Source: Anaerolineae bacterium
GTDB lineage: Bacteria > Chloroflexota > Anaerolineae > Aggregatilineales > Aggregatilineaceae
Direction: 5' to 3'
Assembly (NCBI GenBank): GCA_018432315.1
Contig: JAHDLB010000042.1
Location: 89,037-153,036 of the forward strand
Length of the DNA: 64,000 nucleotides
Part shown: positions 1 through 8,755 of the stretch, one piece after another
Position numbering within the stretch: position 1 is the stretch's first letter
Layout: each line of letters starts with the position of its first letter
Translations under genes and position numbers: made by a program
Notes under the pieces: generated by a model
Told to the model about the DNA's origin: nothing
Database searches by the model: none
What the model saw: the letters and a program-made list of their open reading frames with translations, nothing else

Positions 1-302
1 TCTACCGGATGCTGCCCACGCTGATCGCGGCGGGCGTGGAGTGTCTGCACCCGCTGCAGGCCAGGGCGGCGCACATGGACGCCGAAACGCTCGCGCGCGA
101 GTTCAACGGGCAGGTGACCTTCCTGGGCGGCATCGACACGCAATACCTGCTGCCCTATGGCAGTCCGGAGGATGTCGAGGCGGATGTGCGCCGCGTGCGC
201 GACCTGCTGGGGCCGCACGTGATCATCAGCCCCAGCCACGAAGCGATCCTGCCGGACGTGCCGCCCCGCAACATCGAGGCAATGGCCGCCGCCGCGCATT
301 GA
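1..302 (+). CDS. URO-D-like (uroporphyrinogen decarboxylase family) protein, C-terminal part
   Basis: Only the last ~100 residues are inside the window; the reading frame is open from base 3 to the TGA at 300-302. The visible segment has the end of a URO-D TIM barrel: a stretch about the compound being found at the pooled (LQA) position, then LGGIDTQ, then an ISPSHEA segment near the C terminus. These fit the non-haem URO-D/MtaA-like group that is common next to sugar and one-carbon catabolic genes, rather than true HemE. It is 64 nt upstream of an aldolase on the same strand, so the two are probably co-transcribed. A second full-length family member sits at 48416-49525. Substrate unknown. 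Confidence 0.75.
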   Translation, partial: YRMLPTLIAAGVECLHPLQARAAHMDAETLAREFNGQVTFLGGIDTQYLLPYGSPEDVEADVRRVRDLLGPHVIISPSHEAILPDVPPRNIEAMAAAAH

Positions 303-366
303 TGGCGGTTTTGGGGGTGTGGCGGCACAATTGGGGTAGGACCCCGTTCGGAAAAGGAAGCATGCC

Positions 367-1335
367 ATGACCACCCCAGGTAAATACCGCCACCTCACGC
401 GCACCAGCACGGAGAGCGGGCATTTCGCGATCCTGGCAATCGATCACCGCGACAACCTCAAGGACAGCCTGCAAAAGCACGCATCTGGGCCGGTCACCGA
501 GGACGACCTCAGCGCGTTCAAGCTGGACGTAATTCGCCACCTGGCGCCGCACATCTCCGCTGTGCTGGTCGATCCCGCCTACGGAATCGGCCCCGGCATC
601 GGGCGGGCGGCGCTCGCGCGCGACGTGGGCCTGCTGGCCCCGCTCGAAGTGACCAACTACGCCGTCCACCCCAGCCAGCGCGAGAACGCATTGATCCCCG
701 ATTGGTCGGTGGCGAAGTTCAAGCGCGTTGGGGGCGACGGCATCAAGCTGCTGCTGTATTACCACCCCGACGCGCCATCCGCGGCGGACAAGCGCGATTT
801 CGTCGCGCGCATCATCGACGACTGCGCCCGTTACGACATTCCCTTCTTCCTGGAGCCGATCGCGTTTTCGCCCGATCCGGCGCGGCCCCTGCCCAACGAC
901 GAGCTGCGCCGGGTCGTCGTCGAGAGCGCGCGCACGTTCAGCCGGATGGGAATCGACGTGCTCAAGACGCCCTTCCCGCTGGACGTGAAGCGCGAGCCGG
1001 ACGAGGCGGCGTGGCGCGCCGCGCTGGACGAACTCAACGAGGCGTGCAGCGTGCCCTGGGCGCTGCTGAGCGCGGGCGTGGATTATCCCACCTTTCGGCG
1101 GCAGGCGGCGCTGGCCTGCGAAGCGGGCGCCAGCGGCGTGATCGTCGGGCGCGCGGTGTGGGCGGAGGCGGTCGAGCTGCACGGCGAGGCGCGCGAGGCG
1201 TTCCTGGCGGATACCGCCCGCCGCCGCATGACCGAGCTGGCGGACGTCGTCCGGGCGGCGGGGGCGAGCTGGCGCGACCGCGTGCCGGGTCCTGACGGCG
1301 CGTTCGACTGGTACGCGCGCTACGACGCGATGTGA
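367..1335 (+). CDS. Class I aldolase of the LacD/YihT (tagatose-bisphosphate / sulfofructose-phosphate aldolase) family
   Basis: A 322-residue protein of the DeoC/LacD TIM-barrel type. The early AIDHRDN motif, the KLLLYYHPD strand (Lys127) and the DVLKTPFP strand (Lys200, expected Schiff-base lysine) follow the order seen in LacD and in YihT, the 6-deoxy-6-sulfofructose-1-phosphate aldolase. The C-terminal SAGVDY and GVIVGRAVW motifs form the phosphate-binding end of the barrel. The start was chosen at the second of two nearby ATGs, 3-8 nt after an AAGGAAGC purine stretch. It follows the URO-D-like gene and converges with alr 10 nt away. Whether the substrate is tagatose-, fructose- or sulfosugar-phosphate cannot be told from sequence by eye. 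Confidence 0.8.
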   Translation: MTTPGKYRHLTRTSTESGHFAILAIDHRDNLKDSLQKHASGPVTEDDLSAFKLDVIRHLAPHISAVLVDPAYGIGPGIGRAALARDVGLLAPLEVTNYAVHPSQRENALIPDWSVAKFKRVGGDGIKLLLYYHPDAPSAADKRDFVARIIDDCARYDIPFFLEPIAFSPDPARPLPNDELRRVVVESARTFSRMGIDVLKTPFPLDVKREPDEAAWRAALDELNEACSVPWALLSAGVDYPTFRRQAALACEAGASGVIVGRAVWAEAVELHGEAREAFLADTARRRMTELADVVRAAGASWRDRVPGPDGAFDWYARYDAM

Positions 1336-1345
1336 TCGCGGGCGC

Positions 1346-2470
1346 TCAGGCGTCCGCGCCCAGATACACGCGCGGGACGCGCGGCAGCAGCCCGGTCGTC
1401 ACTTCATAGTTGATCGTCTCGGCCCAGGCGGCGACCTCGTCGGCGGTGATGCGCGCCTCGCCCTGGGAGCCGATCAACACGACCTCGTCCCCCAGGGCGA
1501 CCGGTCCCGCCGCGGAGACGTCGACCACGAACTGATCCATGCACACCCGGCCCAGGATCGGCGCGCGCTGGCCGTTGATCAGGACGGCGCCCCGGTTGGA
1601 CAGCAGCCGGTGATATCCGTCGCCATAGCCCACCGGGATCAGCGCGACGGGCATCGCGCGCGGGGTGATGTAGGTGCGCCCGTAGCTGATGCTCGCCCCG
1701 GCGGGCAGCGTGCGCACACGCGCCACGTGGCTCTTCAGCGCCAGGGCGGGGCGCAACGGCACCGCCGCGTCCACCTCGGTCGATGGTCGCAGCCCGTAGA
1801 TGGCGATCCCGGCGCGCACGGCGTCCAGGTGCATCTCCGGCAGGTCGAGCGCCGCGGCGCTGTTCGCCACGTGGCAGACCGGGATGGGGTGGTTGGCCGC
1901 CGCCAGTTGGGCGCGCACGGCCTCGAAGACCCGGAACTGGTGCCGCGTGTAGTCCTTGTCGGCCAGGTCCGCGACGGCGAAATGCGTGTACAGCCCCTCG
2001 ATCCACACCCCCGGCAGCGCCGCCGCGTGCTCGACGAACGGGAGCGCTTCGTCCGGCAGCAGCCCGAAGCGCCCCATGCCGGTATCGATCTTGACGTGCA
2101 CCGGCAGCCGGCGGCCCAGGCGCCCGGCCAGCGCCGACACTGTTTCGACGGAGGCCCGATCCGTCACGGTGAGCGTCAGATCATGGGCGCACGCGGCTTC
2201 GATCTCGCCGGGCAGCGTGTAGTTCATCACCAGGATCGGGGCGGTGATCCCAGCCTGCCGCAGGTGGATGCCCTCGGCGGCGCGGGCGACCGCCAGCCGG
2301 CTGGCACCATGCCGGAGCGCGGTCCGCGCCACCTCGACCGCGCCGTGCCCGTAGGCGTTCGCCTTCACGACCGCGAACAGCAGCACGTCCGGGCCGACGT
2401 GCGTTTTGAGCGCCCGGATGTTGTGCGCGATGGCGTCCAAATCGACTTCGATATAGGTTATCGGGCGCAT
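1346..2470 (-). CDS. alr: Alanine racemase (PLP, fold III)
   Basis: Interconverts L- and D-alanine for peptidoglycan synthesis or D-Ala use. The PLP lysine is Lys36 in VVKANAYGHG, and the second catalytic base is Tyr263 in ISYGRTY. The GYGDGYHR and GRVCMDQFVVD segments of the C-terminal beta domain are intact. Length is 374 residues from the chosen start, normal for the family. The ATG at 2470 was chosen because a GAAAGG ribosome-binding site lies ~10 nt upstream and the protein then begins with the usual first strand (TYIEVDLDAI). An in-frame start 13 codons further upstream has no such site. It is a single gene, divergent from the amino-acid importer and convergent with the aldolase. Confidence 0.95.
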   Translation of the reverse strand: MRPITYIEVDLDAIAHNIRALKTHVGPDVLLFAVVKANAYGHGAVEVARTALRHGASRLAVARAAEGIHLRQAGITAPILVMNYTLPGEIEAACAHDLTLTVTDRASVETVSALAGRLGRRLPVHVKIDTGMGRFGLLPDEALPFVEHAAALPGVWIEGLYTHFAVADLADKDYTRHQFRVFEAVRAQLAAANHPIPVCHVANSAAALDLPEMHLDAVRAGIAIYGLRPSTEVDAAVPLRPALALKSHVARVRTLPAGASISYGRTYITPRAMPVALIPVGYGDGYHRLLSNRGAVLINGQRAPILGRVCMDQFVVDVSAAGPVALGDEVVLIGSQGEARITADEVAAWAETINYEVTTGLLPRVPRVYLGADA

Positions 2471-2939
2471 TTGCCGGCTGCCTTTCGGTGGCTGGATTGC
2501 TGCGCACAAGAGAAACCCGCGTATTTTCGGGCACTATTCACACGGCCAGTTCCCTTCAACCAGCATACAATAGGCTCGTTCTGCCCGGCTCGCAACCCCG
2601 GTTCTACATACCGGGCGGGCGAGAAATGTGCTTTGGGAGGTGCTTGTGGTGTAAGACAATTCTACCTATAATGAATTATACTATGTCACCAAAATATATC
2701 GTTTGCCAAAGTGTGTCATGAATTCCACGGCGCCTATGTCACTCTAGAACCGTCTCACGCCCTCGCGCGACCGGAAATGCGACGAAGAGTCCACGGGGGC
2801 GTGAATCGTGTTCAACTCCCTGATGCACGTCACGGGCGCTAGTCATACGAGGAGGTGATACCGGCACCCTATCCGCAGTCATCGTCCGGAAACGAGAGAG
2901 CAAACAATCGGATAAATATATTGGAGGCAGAGATCGACA
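2471..2939. other. Divergent intergenic region alr / amino-acid binding protein
   Basis: 469 nt without a gene, clearly lower in GC around 2640-2720 than the flanking genes. It holds a good plus-strand promoter (2644-2672) and a long leader of about 260 nt before the binding-protein gene. A perfect Shine-Dalgarno-like string AGGAGGTGAT lies at 2850-2859 but no start codon follows at a usable distance, so it is either chance or part of a leader structure. I recognise no known riboswitch. The proper ribosome-binding site of the next gene is TTGGAGG at ~2921-2927. Confidence 0.5.
2644..2672 (+). promoter_or_regulatory. Sigma70-type promoter for the LivK-HMGF importer operon
   Basis: TTGTGG (2644-2649), a 17-nt spacer and a perfect TATAAT (2667-2672), in an AT-rich island. 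It points to the binding-protein gene at 2940 and would give a leader of about 260 nt. Confidence 0.6.
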
Positions 2940-4124
2940 ATGTCCAAACGGCTGTTTACTTTAGTTTTGACTCTGGCGGTCGTGGTGGCCGCCTTCGGCT
3001 CTTTTCCCGTTGTTGCGCAGGACGACTGTGATTTTGTGGGCGAAGTGGTGGTTGGCGTGATTGCGCCGCTCACCGGCGATATCCCGAAAGTCGGCCAGAG
3101 CACGGTCGAGGCGGCGAACATGGCCGTCGACGAGATCAACGCGGCGTGTGGCCTCACCGTCGATGACGAAAGCTACGAAGTGGTGATTGCCGTCGAAGAC
3201 AACGAGTCGAAAGCCGAGTCCTCGGTGTCGGTCGCCACCCGCCTGATCGTCGAAGAAGAGGTGATCGCGATCATCGGGCCCCAGGCCAGCAAGCAGGCCG
3301 TCCCCACGGGCCAGGTCGCCAACGACCGCGAGACCCCGATGATCAGCCCGTGGTCCACCAATCCGGACACCACCTTCGACCGTCCGTGGGTTTTCCGGGC
3401 CGCGTTCCTCGACCCGTTCCAGGGGCCGGTTCTGGCTAACTTTGTCGCCGCCGAATTCGGGGCCACCAGTGCCGCCGTGCTGTACGACGTGGCGAGCGAT
3501 TATCCGAAGGGCCTGGCCGAGAACTTCCGCGATGCTGCCGAAGCGATAGGCATCGAGATTGTCGGGTTCGAGAGCTTTACCCTGGGCGACACGGACTTCA
3601 GCTCGCAGCTCACCAGCATCATCGCCCAGGAACCGGATGTGTTGTTCACGCCCCAGTATTACAACGAGGTCCCGCTGATCGTCCAGCAGGCGCGTGAATT
3701 GGGGTTCGAAGGCCCGATCGTCGGCAGCGACAGTTGGGGCACGCCGGACCTGATCGACCTGTGCGGCGAGGCGTGTGAAGGGCTGTTCTTCAGCACCCAC
3801 TACGCCCCGGATATCGCGACCGAAGTCGGCCAGACGTTCATCTCGGCCTACGAGGAAGAGTACGGGGCCAAGCCGGACGACGTGGCCGCCCTGACCTATG
3901 ACGCGTTCCAACTGCTGTTCACCGCAATCACGAACGCGAACTCGCTGGACAAAGAAGACGTGCGCGAGGCGCTGGCCGGTGTCGAGCTGTTCGAGGGCGT
4001 GACCGGCGTCATGAGCTTCGACGAGCAAGGCGACCCGATCAAGTGCGCGGTGATCATCGAGATCAAGGATGGCGCGTTCACCTACTACGACTCGGCCTGC
4101 CCGGCTGGGTTTCCCCCCGAATAG
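2940..4124 (+). CDS. Branched-chain amino-acid-type ABC transporter, substrate-binding protein
   Basis: Type I periplasmic-binding-protein fold of the LivJ/LivK (Peripla_BP_6) family, 394 residues. The first 26 residues are a signal peptide (basic MSKR start, hydrophobic core, cleavage expected after VVAQ). There is no lipobox cysteine at the cleavage site. The mature start VGVIAPLTGDIPKVGQ and the later IIGPQAS motif are typical of this family. The family binds amino acids, amides or urea, and the ligand is not readable from sequence. It heads a LivK-H-M-G-F gene set and is separated from the permeases by a strong hairpin that should give it higher expression. An aryl-acid or urea ligand is possible. 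Confidence 0.9.
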   Translation: MSKRLFTLVLTLAVVVAAFGSFPVVAQDDCDFVGEVVVGVIAPLTGDIPKVGQSTVEAANMAVDEINAACGLTVDDESYEVVIAVEDNESKAESSVSVATRLIVEEEVIAIIGPQASKQAVPTGQVANDRETPMISPWSTNPDTTFDRPWVFRAAFLDPFQGPVLANFVAAEFGATSAAVLYDVASDYPKGLAENFRDAAEAIGIEIVGFESFTLGDTDFSSQLTSIIAQEPDVLFTPQYYNEVPLIVQQARELGFEGPIVGSDSWGTPDLIDLCGEACEGLFFSTHYAPDIATEVGQTFISAYEEEYGAKPDDVAALTYDAFQLLFTAITNANSLDKEDVREALAGVELFEGVTGVMSFDEQGDPIKCAVIIEIKDGAFTYYDSACPAGFPPE

Positions 4125-4145
4125 TCCATAGTGCGTATCGACCGT

Positions 4146-4173
4146 GTGCCCCATGTTCGCATGGGGCACTTTT
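4146..4173 (+). terminator. Intrinsic terminator / attenuator after the binding-protein gene
   Basis: A perfect 10-bp stem (GTGCCCCATG with CATGGGGCAC) closed by a UUCG tetraloop and followed by TTTT at 4170-4173. It sits inside the importer operon, 22 nt after the binding-protein stop, so partial termination would set the excess of binding protein over permease. Confidence 0.85.
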
Positions 4174-4250
4174 ACGCTTGATAGGTTGAATGACCTGGGT
4201 GGCGAGGCCCGTGGTCGTCGCCATCCCCGGAACAAACCGGAGAACCTCCT

Positions 4251-5147
4251 ATGGAATTTTTCGTGCAACAATTCGTCAACGCACTCCAGCTTGGCAGCCT
4301 GTACGCCTTGATCGCGCTGGGGTATACGATGGTCTATGGCGTGCTGCTGCTGATCAACTTTGCGCACGGGGATATCTTCATGGTGGGCGCGTTTTTGGGC
4401 GTGTTTGGGTCGATCACCCTGGATCTCCCCTTCGTGCCGACTCTGGTCCTGTCGATGGTCCTGACAGGGTTGCTGGGCGTCGGGATCGAGCGCGTGGCCT
4501 ACAAGCCGCTGCGGCAGGCGTCGCGTCTTTCGGTCGTGATCACGGCGCTGGGGGTCGGCCTGCTGCTCGAAAACGGCATGCTGGCGCTCACCGGGGCCAA
4601 CCCGCGCAGCTATCCACAGACGTTCATCACGACCCGGGTTTATGATATTGGCGGGGTCGCCATCAGCAACGTCAAAATCATCATCATCGTGCTGGCGGCG
4701 CTGCTTTTTGCAGGGCTTTATACCATTGTGCAGCGCACGAAATGGGGCATGGCGATGCGCGCCATTTCGTATGACAAGTTTGCGGTCCCGTTGATGGGCG
4801 TTTCGCAAGATCAGATCATCTCGCTGACGTTCTTGCTGGGCACGGGCCTGGCAGCAGCGGGCGGCATTCTGTGGGGCGTGGCTTTCCCGGTGCTCAATCC
4901 CTATATGGGGTTGCGGGTGGGCTGGAAAGCCTTTGTCGCGGCGGTGGTGGGTGGCATCGGCGATATTCGCGGGGCGGCAGCCGGTGGGCTGCTGCTGGGT
5001 TTCATCGAGATATTCGTCCCGGCCTACGGAGACAGCATCGGGATATCCTCGACGTGGCGCGATCCGATTGCCTTCGGCCTGCTGCTGATCATTCTTGTCG
5101 TGCGCCCCACGGGCTTGTTCGGCGTGGCCCGCCGCCAGAAAGTGTAG
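4251..5147 (+). CDS. livH: Branched-chain amino-acid ABC transporter permease LivH
   Basis: Inner-membrane permease of 298 residues with about eight hydrophobic segments, the usual LivH size. Family hallmarks are the early LGSLYALIALGYTMVYG segment, the NFAHGDIFM loop after the second helix and the GGIGDIRGAAAGGLLLG segment near the end. It pairs with the LivM-type permease 12 nt downstream to form the transport channel, powered by the two ATPases that follow. Translation starts at ATG 4251, after a GGAGAA purine stretch. Nothing is odd about the protein itself. Confidence 0.93.
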   Translation: MEFFVQQFVNALQLGSLYALIALGYTMVYGVLLLINFAHGDIFMVGAFLGVFGSITLDLPFVPTLVLSMVLTGLLGVGIERVAYKPLRQASRLSVVITALGVGLLLENGMLALTGANPRSYPQTFITTRVYDIGGVAISNVKIIIIVLAALLFAGLYTIVQRTKWGMAMRAISYDKFAVPLMGVSQDQIISLTFLLGTGLAAAGGILWGVAFPVLNPYMGLRVGWKAFVAAVVGGIGDIRGAAAGGLLLGFIEIFVPAYGDSIGISSTWRDPIAFGLLLIILVVRPTGLFGVARRQKV

Positions 5148-5159
5148 GGTGAGAAACCG

Positions 5160-7184
5160 ATGAGCACTACCGCGAATCGCACCTTCTCGCTCGGTGGCCT
5201 GGTCGTGCTGGTCTGCGCCCTGGTCATCGCGATCGCCGTTGTGGGCCTGCCCTGGCTGGCCCTGGAAGATGACTCGACCGTCACCGCCACCGATCTGATC
5301 GCGGATACGGAAGGCGAGCTGGACGTCCCGGCCCGCATCACCAACACGTTTCTGGTGGTCGTCCCGGTGGGGGCGCTGGCGGCGGGGATATTGGCGCTGT
5401 GGGGCATGCTGGCGCCGCGCCACAATCGCGCCGTTTCGACGCTGGTGCTGTTGGTCGGGCTGGTCCTGGTCGGCTACTACTACGGCACCTTTTTCTACGA
5501 GGATCACGTCAACGACTCGACGAGCGCGACGGAGTTCGTGCGCAGCGGCTTTTTCGTCGCGCTGGTGGCCGGCCTGGGACTGATCGCACAGGCGGCGCTC
5601 CCACGCGCCAATCCGGGTGTGGCTGGCAATCCGCTTGTGCGGCCCGTACCGGTCGAGGCGGCTGGCCCGGTCGCGCTGCCGCAGAACTGGCGCTGGCCGT
5701 TCGCGTGGCTGCGCGCCCGGCTGTCGCCCCTCACGCGGCGGATCGCGGGCTATCTCGCGCTCAGCCGCATCCCGGTCCTCGCCTACCTGGTCGGCATGCT
5801 GGCAGCGACCGAGCTGGAACGCCGCGAAGGACAGGCGTTTTCGCGCCTGTTGGGGTTCCGCAGAGTGCCAAGCCTGTTCGGCAGCACGGAACTGCTGGAG
5901 CCGTTTTCGAAGCTGGACTTTTCGGGCATCCTGGCCCCGTTTTTCCCATCGCCAACCGATACCTACGATGCGCCGCTGCGCGCCTCGTGGGAGGCGCTGC
6001 GCCAGTTGGGCGAGGATTTCGTCTACGCGCTCACCTCGCACGGCGCGCGCGAGCCGGGGTTCTTGAAGGTGCTGCTGCACGTGGTCGAATACGACCTGAT
6101 CATCTTCATCATCCCGGTGCTGATCGTGGCGCTGCTGCTGCGCAAACCGAGCAACGCGCTGCTGCTGCGGCTGCCAAGCTGGGCCGGGCTCACCTTGCAG
6201 ATCGTTGTGTTGTACGGCGTCGTGTCGCACTGGGGCGCGCTGAACGACTACCGCGGGCTGGTGCTGATCTACATGGGCGTCAACATCATGCTCGCTATCA
6301 GCCTGAACCTGGTCAACGGGTACATGGGCGAATTCTCGGTCGGCCATGCCGGGTTCATGGCGGTCGGCGCGTACGTCGCGTCGATCCTGACCATGTGGCT
6401 GTTCATCGACGAGCGCGTGTTCGGCGATGCCGTGCTGTCCGTGCCGGACTGGGCGCTGCCCATCGGCTTTCTGATCGCGCTGATCGCCGGGGGCGTCGCG
6501 GCGGCGCTGGCGGGGCTGCTGGTGGCGTTCCCGTCGTTCCGCACGCGCGGCGACTATCTGGCGATCGTCACGCTGGCGGTCAATTTCATCGTGACGGGCG
6601 TGCTCAACAACATCTCGGCCATCGGCGGGGCGCGCGGCCTGAACGGGGTGCCGCTGTGGACCAACGTGCGCTGGATTTTCGTGCTCACGATCCTGTCTGT
6701 GCTCGCCATCCACCACCTGGTAAGCTCGACGTTCGGCAAGGGCATCGTGGCGATCCGCGAGGACGAGATCGCCGCCGAGCAGATGGGCGTCCACACGCGG
6801 CGGGTGAAGCTGGTGGCGTTTCTGGTGTCGTCGTTCATCGCGGGGATGTCGGGCGGGCTGTTCGCGCACGTGCTGGCGTACGTCAATCCCGGCGTGTTCG
6901 GCATCCTGAAATCGACCGAAGCCCTAGTGATGGTCTACCTGGGCGGCATGGGCAGTATCTCCGGCTCGGTGATCGCCGCCGTGCTGTTCACGATCCTGAT
7001 CGAAGCGTTCCGCCCGCTGGCCGTTTTGAAGTGGGTGGTCATTCCCCTGATCCTGATTCTGCTGATGATCTACCGTCCACAGGGCCTGTTCGGGTTCCGC
7101 GAGATGACGCTCAACCTGAAGGGACTCAAGGAAGATGGGCCGGACGTTCTGAAGGAGGCGAGCGATGACGCTGCTGCAGATTAA
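5160..7184 (+). CDS. livM: LivM-type permease with a long N-terminal membrane extension
   Basis: 674 residues, about twice the usual LivM length (roughly 300-425). The C-terminal ~330 residues are a normal LivM core: NIMLAISLNLVNGYMGEFSVGHAGF, a long cytoplasmic loop with AIREDEIAAEQMGV (the ATPase contact), and LGGMGSISGSVIAA. The N-terminal ~340 residues hold about four hydrophobic segments (near 12-35, 63-85, 92-110, 128-145), a hydrophilic stretch of ~170 residues, then helices near 310-330. I do not recognise this extension as a known domain. The frame is open throughout and LivG overlaps its end by 20 nt, so it appears to be a true fusion and not an assembly artefact. Function of the extension is unknown. 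Confidence 0.85.
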   Translation: MSTTANRTFSLGGLVVLVCALVIAIAVVGLPWLALEDDSTVTATDLIADTEGELDVPARITNTFLVVVPVGALAAGILALWGMLAPRHNRAVSTLVLLVGLVLVGYYYGTFFYEDHVNDSTSATEFVRSGFFVALVAGLGLIAQAALPRANPGVAGNPLVRPVPVEAAGPVALPQNWRWPFAWLRARLSPLTRRIAGYLALSRIPVLAYLVGMLAATELERREGQAFSRLLGFRRVPSLFGSTELLEPFSKLDFSGILAPFFPSPTDTYDAPLRASWEALRQLGEDFVYALTSHGAREPGFLKVLLHVVEYDLIIFIIPVLIVALLLRKPSNALLLRLPSWAGLTLQIVVLYGVVSHWGALNDYRGLVLIYMGVNIMLAISLNLVNGYMGEFSVGHAGFMAVGAYVASILTMWLFIDERVFGDAVLSVPDWALPIGFLIALIAGGVAAALAGLLVAFPSFRTRGDYLAIVTLAVNFIVTGVLNNISAIGGARGLNGVPLWTNVRWIFVLTILSVLAIHHLVSSTFGKGIVAIREDEIAAEQMGVHTRRVKLVAFLVSSFIAGMSGGLFAHVLAYVNPGVFGILKSTEALVMVYLGGMGSISGSVIAAVLFTILIEAFRPLAVLKWVVIPLILILLMIYRPQGLFGFREMTLNLKGLKEDGPDVLKEASDDAAAD

Positions 7185-7938
7185 CAGGCTGTCGCACTAT
7201 TTCGGTGGGCTGCTCGCCGTCGATAACCTGAACCTGACGATCGAGGAAGGCGAGCTGATCGGCTTGATCGGGCCGAACGGCGCGGGCAAGACCACGGTCT
7301 TCAACCTGGTCACCGGTGCCTACCGGGCCAGCGAAGGCGAGATTCTGTTCCGGGGTGAGGACCTCGTCGGCAAGCCGCCGCACGCGATCAACGCCAGGGG
7401 GATCAGCCGCACCTTCCAGACGATCCGCCTGTGGAACATGATGTCGGTGCTCGACAACGTGCGGATCGCGCATCACGGCCAGATCAACTACACGCTGGCC
7501 GAGGCGTTCCTGCGGCTGCCGCGCTACCGGCGGGAGGAGCGCGAGATCGAGGAGCGCTCGATGGACCTGCTGCGGCTGTTCAAGCTGGAGCGTTACGCGC
7601 AGGAGCCGGTCAAAAACCTGCCCTACGGCCAGCAGCGCCGCGTCGAGATCGTGCGCGCGATGGCGGCTCGCCCCCAACTGCTGCTGTTGGACGAGCCGGC
7701 AGCCGGCATGAACCCGCAGGAGATCAGCGCGCTGATGGACTTCATCCACTGGATCCGCGACGAGTTCCACCTGACGATCTGGCTGATCGAGCACCAGATG
7801 CGCCTGGTGATGAACATCTGCGAGCGGATCAAGGTTCTGGATTTCGGCGCGACCATCGCCGATGGCACGCCCGAGGAAATCCGGAATAATCCCCAGGTCA
7901 TCGAGGCTTACCTGGGCGAGCAGGCGGAGGTGCACTAA
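7165..7938 (+). CDS. livG: Branched-chain amino-acid ABC transporter ATPase LivG
   Basis: Cytoplasmic ATPase, 257 residues. Walker A is GPNGAGKTT, the Q-loop region has RTFQTIRLW, the ABC signature is the LivG variant LPYGQQRRVEI, and Walker B is LLLLDEPAAGMN, followed by the H-loop in IEHQMRLVM. The C-terminal IEAYLGE tail is typical of LivG. The start overlaps the end of livM by 20 nt, with an AAGGAGG ribosome-binding site inside livM, implying translational coupling. It forms a heterodimer with LivF, whose start codon shares the last A of the livG stop (TAATG). Confidence 0.95.
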   Translation: MTLLQINRLSHYFGGLLAVDNLNLTIEEGELIGLIGPNGAGKTTVFNLVTGAYRASEGEILFRGEDLVGKPPHAINARGISRTFQTIRLWNMMSVLDNVRIAHHGQINYTLAEAFLRLPRYRREEREIEERSMDLLRLFKLERYAQEPVKNLPYGQQRRVEIVRAMAARPQLLLLDEPAAGMNPQEISALMDFIHWIRDEFHLTIWLIEHQMRLVMNICERIKVLDFGATIADGTPEEIRNNPQVIEAYLGEQAEVH

Positions 7939-8642
7939 TGCTGTTCAGCGTTCAGGATTTACACGTGTCCTATGGCAGCATCAGAGCGGTGCACGGCGTT
8001 TCGTTCGAGGTAGACGAGGGCGAGATCGTGACGTTGATCGGCGCGAACGGCGCGGGCAAATCCACGATCCTCAACACGATCGCCGGCTTGCAGCGCCCCG
8101 ACCAGGGCGAGATCATCTACCGGGGCGCCAACCTCGCCCGGATGGACGCGCACAACGTCGTCAAGCAGGGTGTGGCGCTGGTCCCCGAAGGACGGCGCAT
8201 CTTTGGCAACCTGACGGTCTACGAAAACCTGCGCCTGGCGGGGTTCCAGGTGAGCCGCGACGACCTGGAGGCGCGCATCAAGCTGGTGTACAGCTACTTC
8301 CCGCGCCTGGAGGAGCGCCGCGATCAGCTCGGCGATACCCTCTCCGGCGGCGAGCAGCAGATGCTGGCCGTTGGCCGGGCGCTGGTGACGGGCGGCAGGC
8401 TGATGCTGCTGGACGAGCCTTCGATGGGCCTGGCCCCGATCCTCGTCCAGCACATTTTCGAGATTCTGGCCGAGATCAACCGGCAGGGCACGACGATCCT
8501 GCTGGTCGAGCAAAACGCGCACATGGCGCTGAAGCTGGCGAATCGCGGCTACGTGCTGGAAACGGGCAGCGTCATGCTGTCCGGTCCCAGCAAGGAACTG
8601 GCCGAAAGCCCGGAGGTCCAGCGCGCGTACCTGGGCGGCTGA
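7938..8642 (+). CDS. livF: Branched-chain amino-acid ABC transporter ATPase LivF
   Basis: Second ATPase of the importer, 234 residues, the standard LivF length. Walker A GANGAGKST, the family-specific LVPEGRRIFGNLTV segment, signature LSGGEQQMLAV and Walker B LMLLDEPSMGLAP are all intact. It ends with the RAYLGG tail characteristic of LivF. It overlaps livG by one base and is the last core gene of the importer. The following enzyme gene is 113 nt away on the same strand and could be read from the same transcript. Confidence 0.95.
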   Translation: MLFSVQDLHVSYGSIRAVHGVSFEVDEGEIVTLIGANGAGKSTILNTIAGLQRPDQGEIIYRGANLARMDAHNVVKQGVALVPEGRRIFGNLTVYENLRLAGFQVSRDDLEARIKLVYSYFPRLEERRDQLGDTLSGGEQQMLAVGRALVTGGRLMLLDEPSMGLAPILVQHIFEILAEINRQGTTILLVEQNAHMALKLANRGYVLETGSVMLSGPSKELAESPEVQRAYLGG

Positions 8643-8755
8643 GCCGGACAGGCGCGCGCCGGGATGGTGGGGTAGAGGAGCATATTTTTCGTGTCGGCCC
8701 GGCCCGAGGCGCGTTGGCAGGCAGCGCGCCGCGCCGGGCAGGGGGAGAATGGGTC

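Noticed and set aside
2850..2859. Perfect Shine-Dalgarno string AGGAGGTGAT as start signal of a leader peptide
   Set aside because: No ATG, GTG or TTG follows at 5-12 nt with a sensible frame, so no leader peptide can be supported.
2961..6869. A 1302-codon open frame on the minus strand opposite the Liv importer genes
   Set aside because: It is antisense to well-supported binding-protein and permease genes, has low-complexity Arg/Gln/His/Asp-rich sequence, no motifs and no ribosome-binding site. It results from high-GC codon bias.
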